Shown: in pieces, positions 39,224 to 47,492 of the stretch
How positions within the stretch are numbered: the stretch's first letter is position 1
Layout of the letters: each line of letters begins with the position of its first letter
Origin: Micromonospora craniellae
GTDB lineage: Bacteria; Actinomycetota; Actinomycetes; Mycobacteriales; Micromonosporaceae
Assembly (NCBI RefSeq): GCF_014764405.1
Contig: NZ_CP061725.1
Span: forward strand, 5,270,001-5,334,000
DNA length: 64,000 nucleotides
Reading direction: 5' to 3'
The notes under the pieces: model-generated
Database searches by the model: none
Seen by the model: only the letters and a program-made list of their open reading frames with translations
Told to the model about the DNA's origin: nothing
Program-made: the position numbers and the translations under genes

Positions 39224-40660
39224 GTGGACGGCAGCGAGACCGGTTGGGGACGCCCCGCCGAACCGGCACCGCGATGGCGGGCGCTGCTGGACCGAGCCCG
39301 CCTGGGCGGTCGCGGCACCGACCAGTCCGTCGAGCGGCAGGCCGACGAGGACCAGCCGCCTCCGTCATCCGAGCCGTTGCCGCGCCGGGGCCCGGGTTCC
39401 GGTTACTCCGGACGGGTGGCACCGGTCGGACAGGCGTCGGTCGGACCCCCGCCCCCCGACCGGCAGCCGTACGGTGTGGAGCCCGGCTATCGGGCCGAGG
39501 CGAGCTTCCGGGTCGAGCCGCCGCGCCCGGCCCCGACGTACCCCGGGCAGCCCGGCTACCCGGCGGATTCCGGCTACCCGGCCGACCCGGGCTATTCGCC
39601 GGTGCCCGAGCAGCGCCGTCCTGACCAGCCCCGTCCCGAGCAGCGGCGCCCCGAACCGGGCGAGTCGCGGTACACGCTGCTGGACAACGGTTACCGGCAC
39701 GCCGCCCCGCCGATGGAGTCGCGCTACGCGTTGCTGGACAACGGTGGCTACCAGCCACCCGCGCCACCGGCCCAGGCGCCTCCGGCAGCGCCGCCCGGGG
39801 CGGTCGGCGGTCGCCCGGGACGTTTCGAGTGGCGGGCCCAGGGCTCCGGCGGCGACCTGGAACGGGCCGCCGCCGTGCTCCGGCGGGACCTGGGCACCCC
39901 CCGGGTGATCGCCTTCGCCAACCCCAAAGGCGGCGTGCACAAGACCACCGCGACCGTCCTGGCCGCGGCCACCGTCGGCAGCGTACGCGGGCGAGGCGTG
40001 CTGGCCTGGGACGACAACGAGTTGCGTGGCACCCTCGGGCTGCGCGCCGGAAGCGCCCGGCACGCGCGGACGATCCGTCACCTGGTCGCCGACCTCGTTC
40101 AGATCGAGATCCGCGAGGGCCCGGAGCTGTTGGAGATCCTCGACGACTACCTGCGGCACGCCTCCGACGGCTCGTACGACGTGCTGGCCGGTGAGGAGAG
40201 CCCCCGGTTCGCCCAACGACTGGACCAGTTCACCGTCAAGCGGGTGCTCGAACTGCTGCGCCGCACCCACGACGTGATCTGCGTGGACACCGGCAACAAC
40301 GTGGAGAGTCCGAACTGGCGCACGGTCATGCAGGCCGCCGACCAGCTCGTGGTCACCACCGTGCCGCGCGAGGACGCCGCGTTCAGCGCCGACTGGATGC
40401 TCGACCTGCTGCACGAGGAGGGGATGGGGGAGCTGGCCGACAACGCGGTCACGTTGATCTCCTGCCCGACGCCGGGCCGGCTGCCGTTGCAGGGCGACCT
40501 GGAGCGCCACTTCGCGACCCGGACCCGGGCGGTGACCGTGGTGCCGTACGACCCGGCGCTGGAGACCGGCTCCTCGATCGAGTACCACCAACTCCAGGGC
40601 GAGACCCGGCAGGCGTGGCTGCGGGCCGCGTCGGCGATGCTGGACCTCTTCGGCCGCTGA
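39224..40660 (+). CDS. ParA/MinD-like ATPase with long disordered N-terminus
   Basis: 478 residues. The first ~225 are Pro/Arg/Tyr-rich with tandem motifs GYPADxGY and two copies of SRYxLLDNG. The rest is a ParA/MinD-type ATPase: FANPKGGVHKTTATVLAAA is the deviant Walker A (KGGxxKT), LAWDDNELRGTLGLRA follows, and VICVDTGNN is the Walker B region. GGGAGGG six bases before GTG 39224 fixes the start. There is no ParB partner, so it is more likely an orphan positioning or secretion-linked ATPase than the chromosomal ParA. Its cargo is unknown. Confidence 0.85.
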   Translation: MDGSETGWGRPAEPAPRWRALLDRARLGGRGTDQSVERQADEDQPPPSSEPLPRRGPGSGYSGRVAPVGQASVGPPPPDRQPYGVEPGYRAEASFRVEPPRPAPTYPGQPGYPADSGYPADPGYSPVPEQRRPDQPRPEQRRPEPGESRYTLLDNGYRHAAPPMESRYALLDNGGYQPPAPPAQAPPAAPPGAVGGRPGRFEWRAQGSGGDLERAAAVLRRDLGTPRVIAFANPKGGVHKTTATVLAAATVGSVRGRGVLAWDDNELRGTLGLRAGSARHARTIRHLVADLVQIEIREGPELLEILDDYLRHASDGSYDVLAGEESPRFAQRLDQFTVKRVLELLRRTHDVICVDTGNNVESPNWRTVMQAADQLVVTTVPREDAAFSADWMLDLLHEEGMGELADNAVTLISCPTPGRLPLQGDLERHFATRTRAVTVVPYDPALETGSSIEYHQLQGETRQAWLRAASAMLDLFGR

Positions 40661-40745
40661 CACGTCCGGGCAGCTCACCACCGACGGTGGCGGCGGAGTG
40701 GCGACACCGTGCACGGCGCCCGACGGCAACTGCGAGGATCATCGG

Positions 40746-41600
40746 GTGAGCCCGGACACCCCCGCCTCCGAACCGCCCGCGCCGGCAGCGCCGCCCGCGC
40801 CGCCGTCGGCCGTTTCGCCGCCGTCGGCAGGACCGCAGCCCCGCCGCGCCCGTGCGGTGCGGGCCGGTGCCCTGACGGTGCTCGTGATGGGCCTGCTGGG
40901 TGCTCCGCTGGGGCTGCTCTGGGCGGTGCTCGCTCCGGCCACCCCGGTGGTCAAGAGCGGGCCCGGGACGGCCGTGTACGGCCAGGCGCAACCGGAGCAG
41001 CCGATCGCCGCCGACGGGTGGTTCAGTCTGCTCGGTCTCGGTTTCGGGGTGCTCGCCGCACTCGTCGTGTGGATGGTGCTGCGGCGGTACCGGGGACCGG
41101 TCGGCCTGATCGTCGTGGTGACCGGCGGGCTCGCCGCCGCCCTGGTCGCCTGGCAGGTGGGGCGGCGGATCGGGCTGGGCGACTACGAGCGGCTGCTGGA
41201 CGGCGCGCCGGACGGCACCCGTCTGACCAAACCCCCCGACCTGCGGGCCGGCGGAATCGACCTCGTCCTCGGGGTGCTGCCGGTGCCGCACGGCAACCTG
41301 CTGCTGCCGGCGTTCGGGGCTGCGGCGGCGTACACCCTGCTGGCCGGCTGGTCCCGGTGGCCGTCGCTGCGTCCCGAGCCGGTGCCCGAGCCGGCCTGGT
41401 TCGCCCCGCCGGCCGGCTACCCCGGCGGCAACGCGCTCCCGCCGGTCGGCTCCCCGGGCGGGACCGTGCCGCCGCCGGTCGGCATCCCGGAAGGGACCGC
41501 GTCGCCGTCGGTCAGTTCGGAGCCGGCGGCGCCGTGGCCAGCTCCGCCAGCGGCACCGGCACCGCCCGCACCTGGCGCAGCAGAGCCGCCTCGCGGTTGA
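40746..41600 (+). CDS. DUF2567-type membrane protein
   Basis: 284 residues with about four membrane helices (for example GALTVLVMGLLGAPLGLLWA, LGLGFGVLAALVVWMVL and GLIVVVTGGLAAALVAWQV). Pro/Ala-rich disordered tails flank them, and the C-terminal one has GxxPPVGxPxGT repeats. The layout matches actinobacterial DUF2567 proteins of unknown role. GTG at 40746 has GAGGAT six bases upstream as a possible leaderless -10. The last 89 bp overlap, tail to tail, the convergent LON-domain gene. Confidence 0.75.
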   Translation: MSPDTPASEPPAPAAPPAPPSAVSPPSAGPQPRRARAVRAGALTVLVMGLLGAPLGLLWAVLAPATPVVKSGPGTAVYGQAQPEQPIAADGWFSLLGLGFGVLAALVVWMVLRRYRGPVGLIVVVTGGLAAALVAWQVGRRIGLGDYERLLDGAPDGTRLTKPPDLRAGGIDLVLGVLPVPHGNLLLPAFGAAAAYTLLAGWSRWPSLRPEPVPEPAWFAPPAGYPGGNALPPVGSPGGTVPPPVGIPEGTASPSVSSEPAAPWPAPPAAPAPPAPGAAEPPRG

Positions 41601-42213
41601 GCAGCGTCAGCTCGGCGCGCAGCCGGGCTGCGGTGTCGTCGATCGCGAGCAACCGTTGCCGGTCGGCCACGGTCAGTGCGGCCGTCGCGGCCACCAGATG
41701 GGAGAGCACCGTCGGGTCCTCGGGTAGTTGCTCGCTGAGTTGGTCGGCCTCGGCCCGCATCAGCCCGAGGTACTGCCGGAAGACGGCGGTGACCCGGGCC
41801 GCCAGCGGGGCGGCCGCCTCGTCCGGGCCGCTCGGCTCGGGCAGCCATCGCACCTCGGCGGTCAGGTACGGCGCGGAGGCCGAGTCGATCTCGGTGACCC
41901 GGAACCGTCGCTTGCCCACCGTGACGATGTCGAACCCGCCGTCGGGCAACTCGGCGACCTCCCGCAGCTCGGCGGTGCAGCCCACCTCGTGCAGCGTCAC
42001 CTCGCCGGTGCCCGGGGTGACCCGGCCGGGGCCGGGGGCCACCTCCCAGCCGCTGCGGATGGCCACCACACCGAACTCGCGGGGCGTACCCGGTGGCAGG
42101 TCGACCAGGTGTCGGACCAGCGCGCGGTAGCGCTCCTCGAAGATGTGCAGCGGCAGCACCAGACCGGGGAAGAGCACCGTGGTGAGCGGGAACACCGGCA
42201 GCCGTGCGGTCAC
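41512..42213 (-). CDS. LON substrate-binding domain protein (peptidase S16-like, no protease domain)
   Basis: 233 residues comprising only the N-terminal LON substrate-binding domain: RLPVFPLTTVLFPGLVLPLH then IFEERYRALV, ending in a helical bundle. It has neither the AAA+ nor the protease domain of Lon, so it is a stand-alone family member of uncertain role. GTG at 42213 is chosen because TACGCT lies seven bases upstream; a longer reading from 42264 would run through that box. Convergent, with an 89-bp overlap with the DUF2567 gene. Confidence 0.85.
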   Translation of the reverse strand: MTARLPVFPLTTVLFPGLVLPLHIFEERYRALVRHLVDLPPGTPREFGVVAIRSGWEVAPGPGRVTPGTGEVTLHEVGCTAELREVAELPDGGFDIVTVGKRRFRVTEIDSASAPYLTAEVRWLPEPSGPDEAAAPLAARVTAVFRQYLGLMRAEADQLSEQLPEDPTVLSHLVAATAALTVADRQRLLAIDDTAARLRAELTLLNREAALLRQVRAVPVPLAELATAPPAPN

Positions 42214-42220
42214 GTGATCG

Positions 42221-42226
42221 AGCGTA
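42221..42226 (-). promoter_or_regulatory. Leaderless -10 box for the LON-domain gene
   Basis: TACGCT on the minus strand, seven bases before GTG 42213. It and the hisD promoter at 42308 face away from each other. Confidence 0.5.
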
Positions 42227-42307
42227 GCCCCACCCGGCGCCACCGGCGTGTCCCGGCTCACCATCCCGGACAGCGGGCGGCGTCGGTCGGCCCGTCGGCG
42301 GGCCGCC

Positions 42308-42313
42308 TAGACT
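42308..42313 (+). promoter_or_regulatory. Leaderless -10 box for the his operon
   Basis: TAGACT is followed by seven bases and the GTG of hisD at 42321. The mRNA would begin at or beside the start codon, leaving no room for a His attenuator leader, unlike enterobacterial his. Confidence 0.55.
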
Positions 42314-42320
42314 CGCAGGG

Positions 42321-43643
42321 GTGTTGAACCGGATCGACCTGCGCGGTGGCGAGCCCGACCCACGCCACCTCCTGCCACGTGCCCAACTCGACGTGTCGGT
42401 GGCCGTCGAGCGCATCCGCCCGATCGTGGCGGCGGTCCGTGAGCATGGCTACCAGGCGGTCCGTGAGGCCAGCGAGCGCTTCGACGGGATCGCCCCGGAG
42501 GTGCTGCGGGTGCCGGTCGAGGCGATCGCCGCAGCAGAGGGCGCCCTCGACCCGCAGGTCCGGGCCGCCCTGCTGGAGTCGATCAGCCGGGCCCGCAGGG
42601 TGCACGACGACCAGCGGCGCACCGATCACACCACCCACGTCGTGCCGGGCGGCACGGTCACCGAGCGCTGGGTGCCGGTCGACCGGGTCGGTCTCTACGT
42701 CCCCGGCGGCCTGGCGGTGTACCCGTCGACCGTGGTGATGAACGTGGTGCCCGCACAGGCGGCCGGAGTCCGGTCGCTGGTGGTGGCCTCGCCGCCGCAG
42801 AAGGAGAACGGCGGCCTGCCGGACGCGCGGGTGCTGGCCGCCTGCGCGCTGCTCGGCGTCGACGAGGTCTATGCCGTCGGCGGGGCACAGGCGGTGGCCA
42901 TGCTGGCGTATGGCTGCGCGGTGGACGCCGCCGGCAGCGCGCACTGCGTTCCGGTCGACATGATCACCGGGCCGGGCAACATCTGGGTCACCGCCGCCAA
43001 GCGGCTGCTCCGTGGCGTGGTGGGCATCGACGCCGAGGCCGGCCCGACCGAGATCGCCATCCTCGCCGACGACACCGCCGACCCGGCGCACGTCGCCGCC
43101 GACCTGATCAGCCAGGCCGAGCACGACCCGCTGGCGGCCAGCGTGCTGGTCACCCCCTCGGTGGTGCTGGCCGACGCGGTGGACCGCGAACTCACCCGGC
43201 AGGTGCCGGCCACCAGGCACGCCGACCGGGTCGGCACCGCACTGGGCGGGGAGCAGAGCGGGGTCGTGCTCGTCGACGATCTGGCCGCCGGGCTGCGGGT
43301 GGTCGACGCGTACGCGGCGGAGCACCTGGAGATCCAGACCGTCGACGCCCGGGAGTGGGCGATGCGGGTACGCAATGCCGGGGCGATCTTCGTGGGCGCG
43401 TACTCGCCGGTGTCGCTGGGCGACTACTGCGCTGGTTCCAACCACGTACTGCCCACCGGTGGCTGCGCCCGGCACTCCTCCGGGCTCTCCGTGCAGTCCT
43501 TCCTGCGCGGCATCCACCTCGTGGAGTACACCGAGGCGGCACTGCGGGAGGTCGCCCCGTACGTGGTGGCGCTGTCCACCGCGGAGGACCTGCCCGCGCA
43601 CGGCCAGGCCGTGTCCGCCCGATTCCCCCAGGACCCGTCATGA
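42321..43643 (+). CDS. hisD: Histidinol dehydrogenase
   Basis: 440-residue zinc enzyme for the last two steps of histidine synthesis (histidinol to histidine, NAD+). Conserved parts are RVGLYVPGGLAVYPSTVVMN (VGLYVPGG near residue 129), DMITGPGNIWVTAAKR, the Zn-ligand region AEHDPLAASVLV, and SNHVLPTGGCARHSSGLSV. GTG start without a leader. First gene of a his operon whose genes overlap by 4 bp through hisB. Confidence 0.96.
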   Translation: MLNRIDLRGGEPDPRHLLPRAQLDVSVAVERIRPIVAAVREHGYQAVREASERFDGIAPEVLRVPVEAIAAAEGALDPQVRAALLESISRARRVHDDQRRTDHTTHVVPGGTVTERWVPVDRVGLYVPGGLAVYPSTVVMNVVPAQAAGVRSLVVASPPQKENGGLPDARVLAACALLGVDEVYAVGGAQAVAMLAYGCAVDAAGSAHCVPVDMITGPGNIWVTAAKRLLRGVVGIDAEAGPTEIAILADDTADPAHVAADLISQAEHDPLAASVLVTPSVVLADAVDRELTRQVPATRHADRVGTALGGEQSGVVLVDDLAAGLRVVDAYAAEHLEIQTVDAREWAMRVRNAGAIFVGAYSPVSLGDYCAGSNHVLPTGGCARHSSGLSVQSFLRGIHLVEYTEAALREVAPYVVALSTAEDLPAHGQAVSARFPQDPS

Positions 43644-44758
43644 CCAGCCTGTCCGACCTGCCGATCCGCGACGACCTGCGCGGGCTGTCGCCGTACGGTG
43701 CGCCGCAGCTCGACGTGCCGGTGCGGCTGAACACCAACGAGAACTCCTACCCGGTGCCGGAGCCGGTGGTGGAGGCGATCGGCAAGGCGGTCGCCGCCGA
43801 GTTGCGTGACCTCAACCGGTACCCGGACCGCGAGGCGGTGGCGCTCCGCGCCGACCTGGCCGAGTACCTCGGCCACGGGCTCACCGGCGACGGGGTGTGG
43901 GCGGCCAACGGCTCCAACGAGATCCAGCAGCAGCTGCTGCAGGCGTTCGGAGGGCCGGGGCGTACCGCGCTCGGCTTCACCCCGGCGTACTCGATGCATC
44001 CGCTGCTGGCGTTGGGCACCGGCACCCGGTGGGTGCCGGCCCGGCGCGGCGTCGACTTCGGGTTGACCGCCGACGAGGCGGTGGCCCAGGTCCGCGAGCA
44101 CCGGCCGGACGTGGTCTTCCTCTGCTCACCGAACAACCCGACCGGCACCGCGCTCGATCCGGCGGTGGTCGCCGCCGTGCTGGACGTGGCGCCGGGCATG
44201 GTGGTGGTCGACGAGGCGTACGCGGAGTTCGCCCGGCCGGGGACGGTCAGCGCCCTGGCGGTGCTGCCGGGGCATCCTCGGCTGGTGGTGACCCGCACGA
44301 TGAGCAAGGCGTTCGGCTTCGCCGGCGGGCGGCTGGGCTACCTGGCGGCCGACCCGGCGGTGGTGGCCGCGGTGCAGCTCGTCCGGCTGCCGTACCATCT
44401 CTCGGCGCTCACCCAGGCTGCCGCGCGGGCGGCGCTGGCGCATCGCGAGACGCTGCTCGGCACCGTCGCGGAGATCATGCGCCAGCGCGACCGGATCGTC
44501 GCCGCGCTGCGCGACCGTGGTCTGCGGGTGGCCGACAGCGACGCCAACTTCGTGCTCTACGAGGTGGGCGGTGATCAGGGCGTGGCGTGGCGCGCGATGC
44601 TGGCGCAGGGGGTGCTGGTGCGCGATGTCGGCCTGTCGGGCTGGCTGCGGGTCACCGCCGGCACGCCGGCCGAGACCGACGCCTTCCTTGCCGCCGTGGA
44701 CGAGATTCAGCGCGAGGGCCAGGCTGCCCCGCCGCGACCGAAAGGCACCCCATCATGA
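43640..44758 (+). CDS. hisC: Histidinol-phosphate aminotransferase
   Basis: 372-residue fold-type I PLP enzyme that makes histidinol phosphate from imidazole acetol phosphate. NTNENSYPVPEPV, CSPNNPTGTALDP, VVDEAYAEF and the PLP-lysine stretch TRTMSKAFGFAGGRLGY are visible. The ATG at 43640 overlaps the hisD stop. An upstream in-frame extension is the shadow of hisD. Confidence 0.95.
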   Translation: MTSLSDLPIRDDLRGLSPYGAPQLDVPVRLNTNENSYPVPEPVVEAIGKAVAAELRDLNRYPDREAVALRADLAEYLGHGLTGDGVWAANGSNEIQQQLLQAFGGPGRTALGFTPAYSMHPLLALGTGTRWVPARRGVDFGLTADEAVAQVREHRPDVVFLCSPNNPTGTALDPAVVAAVLDVAPGMVVVDEAYAEFARPGTVSALAVLPGHPRLVVTRTMSKAFGFAGGRLGYLAADPAVVAAVQLVRLPYHLSALTQAAARAALAHRETLLGTVAEIMRQRDRIVAALRDRGLRVADSDANFVLYEVGGDQGVAWRAMLAQGVLVRDVGLSGWLRVTAGTPAETDAFLAAVDEIQREGQAAPPRPKGTPS

Positions 44759-45366
44759 GCCGGACCGCCCGGGTGGAGCGGATCACCAAGGAGACCAAGG
44801 TCCTGGTGGAGATCGACCTCGACGGCACCGGAGCGGTCGAGATCAGCACCGGGGTCGGCTTCTACGACCACATGCTGCACCAGATCGCCCGGCACGGCGG
44901 GTTCGACCTGACCGTGCAGACCGTGGGTGACCTGGAGATCGACGCCCACCACACGATGGAGGACACCGCGTTGGCGCTGGGCGCCGCGTTCGACCAGGCG
45001 CTGGGCGACAAGGCCGGCATCCGGCGGTACGGCTCGGCCGTCGTCCCGATGGACGAGGTGCTGGTCCGGGCCGCCGTCGACCTGTCCGGCCGGCCGTACG
45101 TGGTGCACGACGAGCCGCTGCTGGCGCCGTACATCGGGCCGGTCTACCCGACCAGCATGACCCGGCACATCTGGGAGTCGTTCGGCCAGGCGGCCCGGAT
45201 CACGCTGCACGTGGACGTCCTGCGGGCGGCTCGCCCGGGCGGGCACCCGGACGCCCACCACGTGGTGGAGGCGCAGTTCAAGGCGGTCTCCCGGGCGCTG
45301 CGCGAGGCGACCGCGCTCGACCCGCGCGCGGCCGGCGCGATCCCCAGCACCAAGGGCGCGCTGTGA
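44755..45366 (+). CDS. hisB: Imidazoleglycerol-phosphate dehydratase
   Basis: 203-residue monofunctional dehydratase; the phosphatase domain of enteric HisB is absent, so histidinol phosphatase must be encoded elsewhere. Metal-binding motifs are FYDHMLHQIARHGGFDL, DAHHTMEDTALALG and HPDAHHVVEAQFKA. The ATG overlaps the hisC stop. Confidence 0.96.
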   Translation: MSRTARVERITKETKVLVEIDLDGTGAVEISTGVGFYDHMLHQIARHGGFDLTVQTVGDLEIDAHHTMEDTALALGAAFDQALGDKAGIRRYGSAVVPMDEVLVRAAVDLSGRPYVVHDEPLLAPYIGPVYPTSMTRHIWESFGQAARITLHVDVLRAARPGGHPDAHHVVEAQFKAVSRALREATALDPRAAGAIPSTKGAL

Positions 45367-45400
45367 CCGGCCGGGACGTGACCGGGCGAGGGTGCCGCTG

Positions 45401-45571
45401 ATGGGCGCGGTGCTGCCGACGCTGCTACTGATCTTCGCCGGTGTGCTGGTGGGCGGTACGCTCTCGCTGCACCGGCAGGGCGCGCCCCGGGGCGCGGTGG
45501 TGGTCTGCGGTCTGCTGGCCGTGTTGGCCAGCGTCGCCGGTGTGCTGTGGCTGCTGCCGGGGGAGGGATAG
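45401..45571 (+). CDS. Small two-helix membrane protein (56 aa) in the his operon
   Basis: ATG 45401 to TAG 45571. The product has two hydrophobic helices (LPTLLLIFAGVLVGGTLSL and VVVCGLLAVLASVAGVLWLL) joined by a short basic loop, HRQGAPRG, and ends PGEG. The stop shares a base with the hisH GTG (TAGTG), so it is translated with the operon. It has no known role in histidine synthesis. Coding is supported by strong third-position GC, good ends and coupling on its 3' side. Confidence 0.7.
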   Translation: MGAVLPTLLLIFAGVLVGGTLSLHRQGAPRGAVVVCGLLAVLASVAGVLWLLPGEG

Positions 45572-46245
45572 TGGCCGACGTGATCAGTCGCCCGGCCGAT
45601 GACGAGGGCGCGCGTCGCCGGGTCGTGGTGCTCGACTACGGCTCGGGCAACCTGCGCTCGGCGGAACGTGCCCTGGCCGCCGCCGGTGCCGACGTGGTGG
45701 TCACCGCCGACCTGGCCGCCGCCGGCGCCGCCGACGGTCTGGTGGTGCCCGGGGTGGGTGCCTTCGCCGCCTGCATGGCCGGCATCGAGGAGATCGGCGC
45801 GGGTCCGGTGATCGCCGACCGGGTCGCCGCCGGCCGGCCGGTGCTGGGCATCTGCGTGGGCATGCAGATCCTCTTCGAGTCCGGCGACGAGCACGGTGTG
45901 GTCACCAAGGGGATTGGCCTGCTGCCGGGTGGCGTCACCCGGCTCCCTGCCGCCCGGTTGCCGCACATGGGCTGGAACACCGTGCAGGCGCCGGTGGGTT
46001 CGGTGCTCTTCGCCGGCCTGCCCGCCGACAGCCGGTTCTACTTCGTCCACTCGTACGCGGCCGGTGACGTCGCGGCGCTGACCGGGGCCGGCACCCGGGT
46101 GACCACCGCCCACCACGACGGTGACTTCGTCGCGGCGGTGGAACGGGGTGCGTTGTCGGCCGCCCAGTTCCACCCGGAGAAGTCCGCCGACACCGGTGCC
46201 GCCCTGCTGCGCAACTGGCTGGCCACGGTGCCCGCCGGTGGCTGA
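45571..46245 (+). CDS. hisH: Imidazole glycerol phosphate synthase, glutaminase subunit HisH
   Basis: 224-residue class I amidotransferase that feeds ammonia to HisF. The Cys nucleophile is in VLGICVGMQILFESGDEH, HMGWNTV follows, and the His/Glu pair is in AAQFHPEKSADTG. The N-terminus has ~20 extra residues before VVVLDYGSGNLRS. GTG is coupled to the 56-aa ORF. The partner hisF is two genes away. Confidence 0.95.
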   Translation: MADVISRPADDEGARRRVVVLDYGSGNLRSAERALAAAGADVVVTADLAAAGAADGLVVPGVGAFAACMAGIEEIGAGPVIADRVAAGRPVLGICVGMQILFESGDEHGVVTKGIGLLPGGVTRLPAARLPHMGWNTVQAPVGSVLFAGLPADSRFYFVHSYAAGDVAALTGAGTRVTTAHHDGDFVAAVERGALSAAQFHPEKSADTGAALLRNWLATVPAGG

Positions 46246-46305
46246 CCGGAGCGGGGCCCGGCGGTCGGGGACCGCCGGGCGCACGAGCGCGCGTCGGGGG
46301 CGCCG

Positions 46306-46629
46306 GTGAGCAAGGAACGGGCCCGTCGTCGCGCGGTCCGCGAGGCCGAGGCCGCCCGACGCCAGGTGGTCCGGGAACGGGCGATGGCCCGCCGGGCCCG
46401 GCGTCGCGCGCTGGTCCGCCGGTTCGTGCCCACCACTCGCCGGGGCCGGACCGGCCGGCTGCTGCGCTACTCCCGGGGCGAACGTGCCGCGATCGTGGCG
46501 CTGACCCTGGCGGCGATCGTCCTGATCTGGCTGCTCGTTCCCGACCTGGGGCTGCGGCTGTTGTTGATCGTGTTGTTGTTGCTCGTCCTGCCGGTGATCG
46601 TGGTGATCGCCCTGAACCGCCGTTCCTGA
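46306..46629 (+). CDS. Hypothetical basic membrane protein (107 aa) in the his operon
   Basis: The first ~60 residues are very Arg/Ala-rich (RRRAVREAEAARRQVVRERA), probably a helical nucleic-acid- or membrane-associated cytoplasmic tail. Two hydrophobic helices follow (AIVALTLAAIVLIWLLVP and LLLIVLLLLVLPVIVVIAL). GTG start, lying between hisH and hisA. I recognise no family. Confidence 0.7.
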   Translation: MSKERARRRAVREAEAARRQVVRERAMARRARRRALVRRFVPTTRRGRTGRLLRYSRGERAAIVALTLAAIVLIWLLVPDLGLRLLLIVLLLLVLPVIVVIALNRRS

Positions 46630-46648
46630 TCTGAGAGGACCAAGATTC

Positions 46649-47374
46649 GTGAGCCTCACCCTGTTGCCCGCCGTGGACGTCGCCGACGGCGAGGCCGTCC
46701 GACTCGTGCAGGGCGCCGCGGGTAGCGAGACCACCTACGGCGATCCGCTGGAGGCCGCGTTGGCCTGGCAGCAGGACGGCGCCGAGTGGATCCACCTGGT
46801 CGACCTCGACGCGGCGTTCGGCCGGGGCTCCAACGCGGCGCTGCTCGCCGAGGTGGTACGCCGGCTCGACGTGCGGGTCGAGCTGTCCGGCGGCATCCGG
46901 GACGACGCGTCCCTGCGGGCCGCGCTGGCCACCGGCGCCGAGCGGGTGAACATCGGCACCGCGGCGCTGGAGGACCCGCAGTGGTGCGACCGGATCTGCG
47001 GCGAGTACGGCGACCGGGTCGCGATCGGGCTGGACGTGCGGGGTCGGACCCTGGCGGCGCGCGGGTGGACCCGCGACGGCGGTGACCTGTACGAGGTGCT
47101 GGAGCGGCTGGACAAGGCCGGTGCCTCCCGGTACGTGGTCACCGACATCACCAAGGACGGCACCATGCGCGGGCCGAACCTGGACCTGCTGCGGGCGGTG
47201 TGTGGCCGCACCGACGCCCCGGTGATCGCCTCCGGGGGCGTCTCGACCCTGGACGACCTACGGGCGCTGGCGACGCTGGAGCCGATCGGGGTCGAGGGCG
47301 TGATCGCCGGCAAGGCGCTCTACGCGGGCGCGTTCACCGTCGCCCAGGCCCTCGCAACCCTCGCCGAGCGGTAA
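46649..47374 (+). CDS. priA: Phosphoribosyl isomerase HisA/PriA
   Basis: 241-residue (beta-alpha)8 isomerase. In many actinobacteria lacking trpF this enzyme (PriA) serves both histidine (ProFAR) and tryptophan (PRA) pathways; no trpF is in the window. The catalytic Asp residues are in LPAVDVADGEAVRLVQG (position 11 region) and VVTDITKDGTMRGPN near 172. GAGGA lies nine bases before the GTG. A family A repeat immediately follows the stop. Confidence 0.92.
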   Translation: MSLTLLPAVDVADGEAVRLVQGAAGSETTYGDPLEAALAWQQDGAEWIHLVDLDAAFGRGSNAALLAEVVRRLDVRVELSGGIRDDASLRAALATGAERVNIGTAALEDPQWCDRICGEYGDRVAIGLDVRGRTLAARGWTRDGGDLYEVLERLDKAGASRYVVTDITKDGTMRGPNLDLLRAVCGRTDAPVIASGGVSTLDDLRALATLEPIGVEGVIAGKALYAGAFTVAQALATLAER

Positions 47375-47428
47375 GGAAGGGCACCTTATTAACGCCTGCG
47401 GTAGAGGAAGGGCCCCCTGCCAACACTT
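47371..47428. repeat. Intergenic repeat, family A, copy 3 (diverged)
   Basis: TAAGGAAGGGCACCTTATTA followed by ACGCCTGCGGTAGA, then GAGGAAGGGCCCCCTGCCAA. Here the GGAAGGG half-sites are in direct orientation instead of inverted, and the first contains its own small stem (AAGG-GCA-CCTT). It overlaps the stop of hisA and precedes the separate hisF promoter. Confidence 0.65.
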
Positions 47429-47480
47429 CAGCCGGCCGAGGGCCGCAGGTACGGCCGGTCAGCGCACCGGCACCGAGCGA

Positions 47481-47486
47481 TAGGCT
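47481..47486 (+). promoter_or_regulatory. Leaderless -10 box for hisF
   Basis: TAGGCT is followed by six bases and the ATG of hisF at 47493. hisF can therefore be expressed apart from hisD-hisA, from which it is separated by a repeat. Confidence 0.5.
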
Positions 47487-47492
47487 TCCGGC

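Noticed and set aside
39540..39780. Noncoding tandem repeat
   Set aside because: The repetition is at protein level (GYPADxGY and SRYxLLDNG) within the disordered N-terminus of the ParA-like protein.
42214..42264. Longer N-terminus for the LON-domain protein
   Set aside because: It would translate through the -10 box TACGCT and adds residues not typical of the family.
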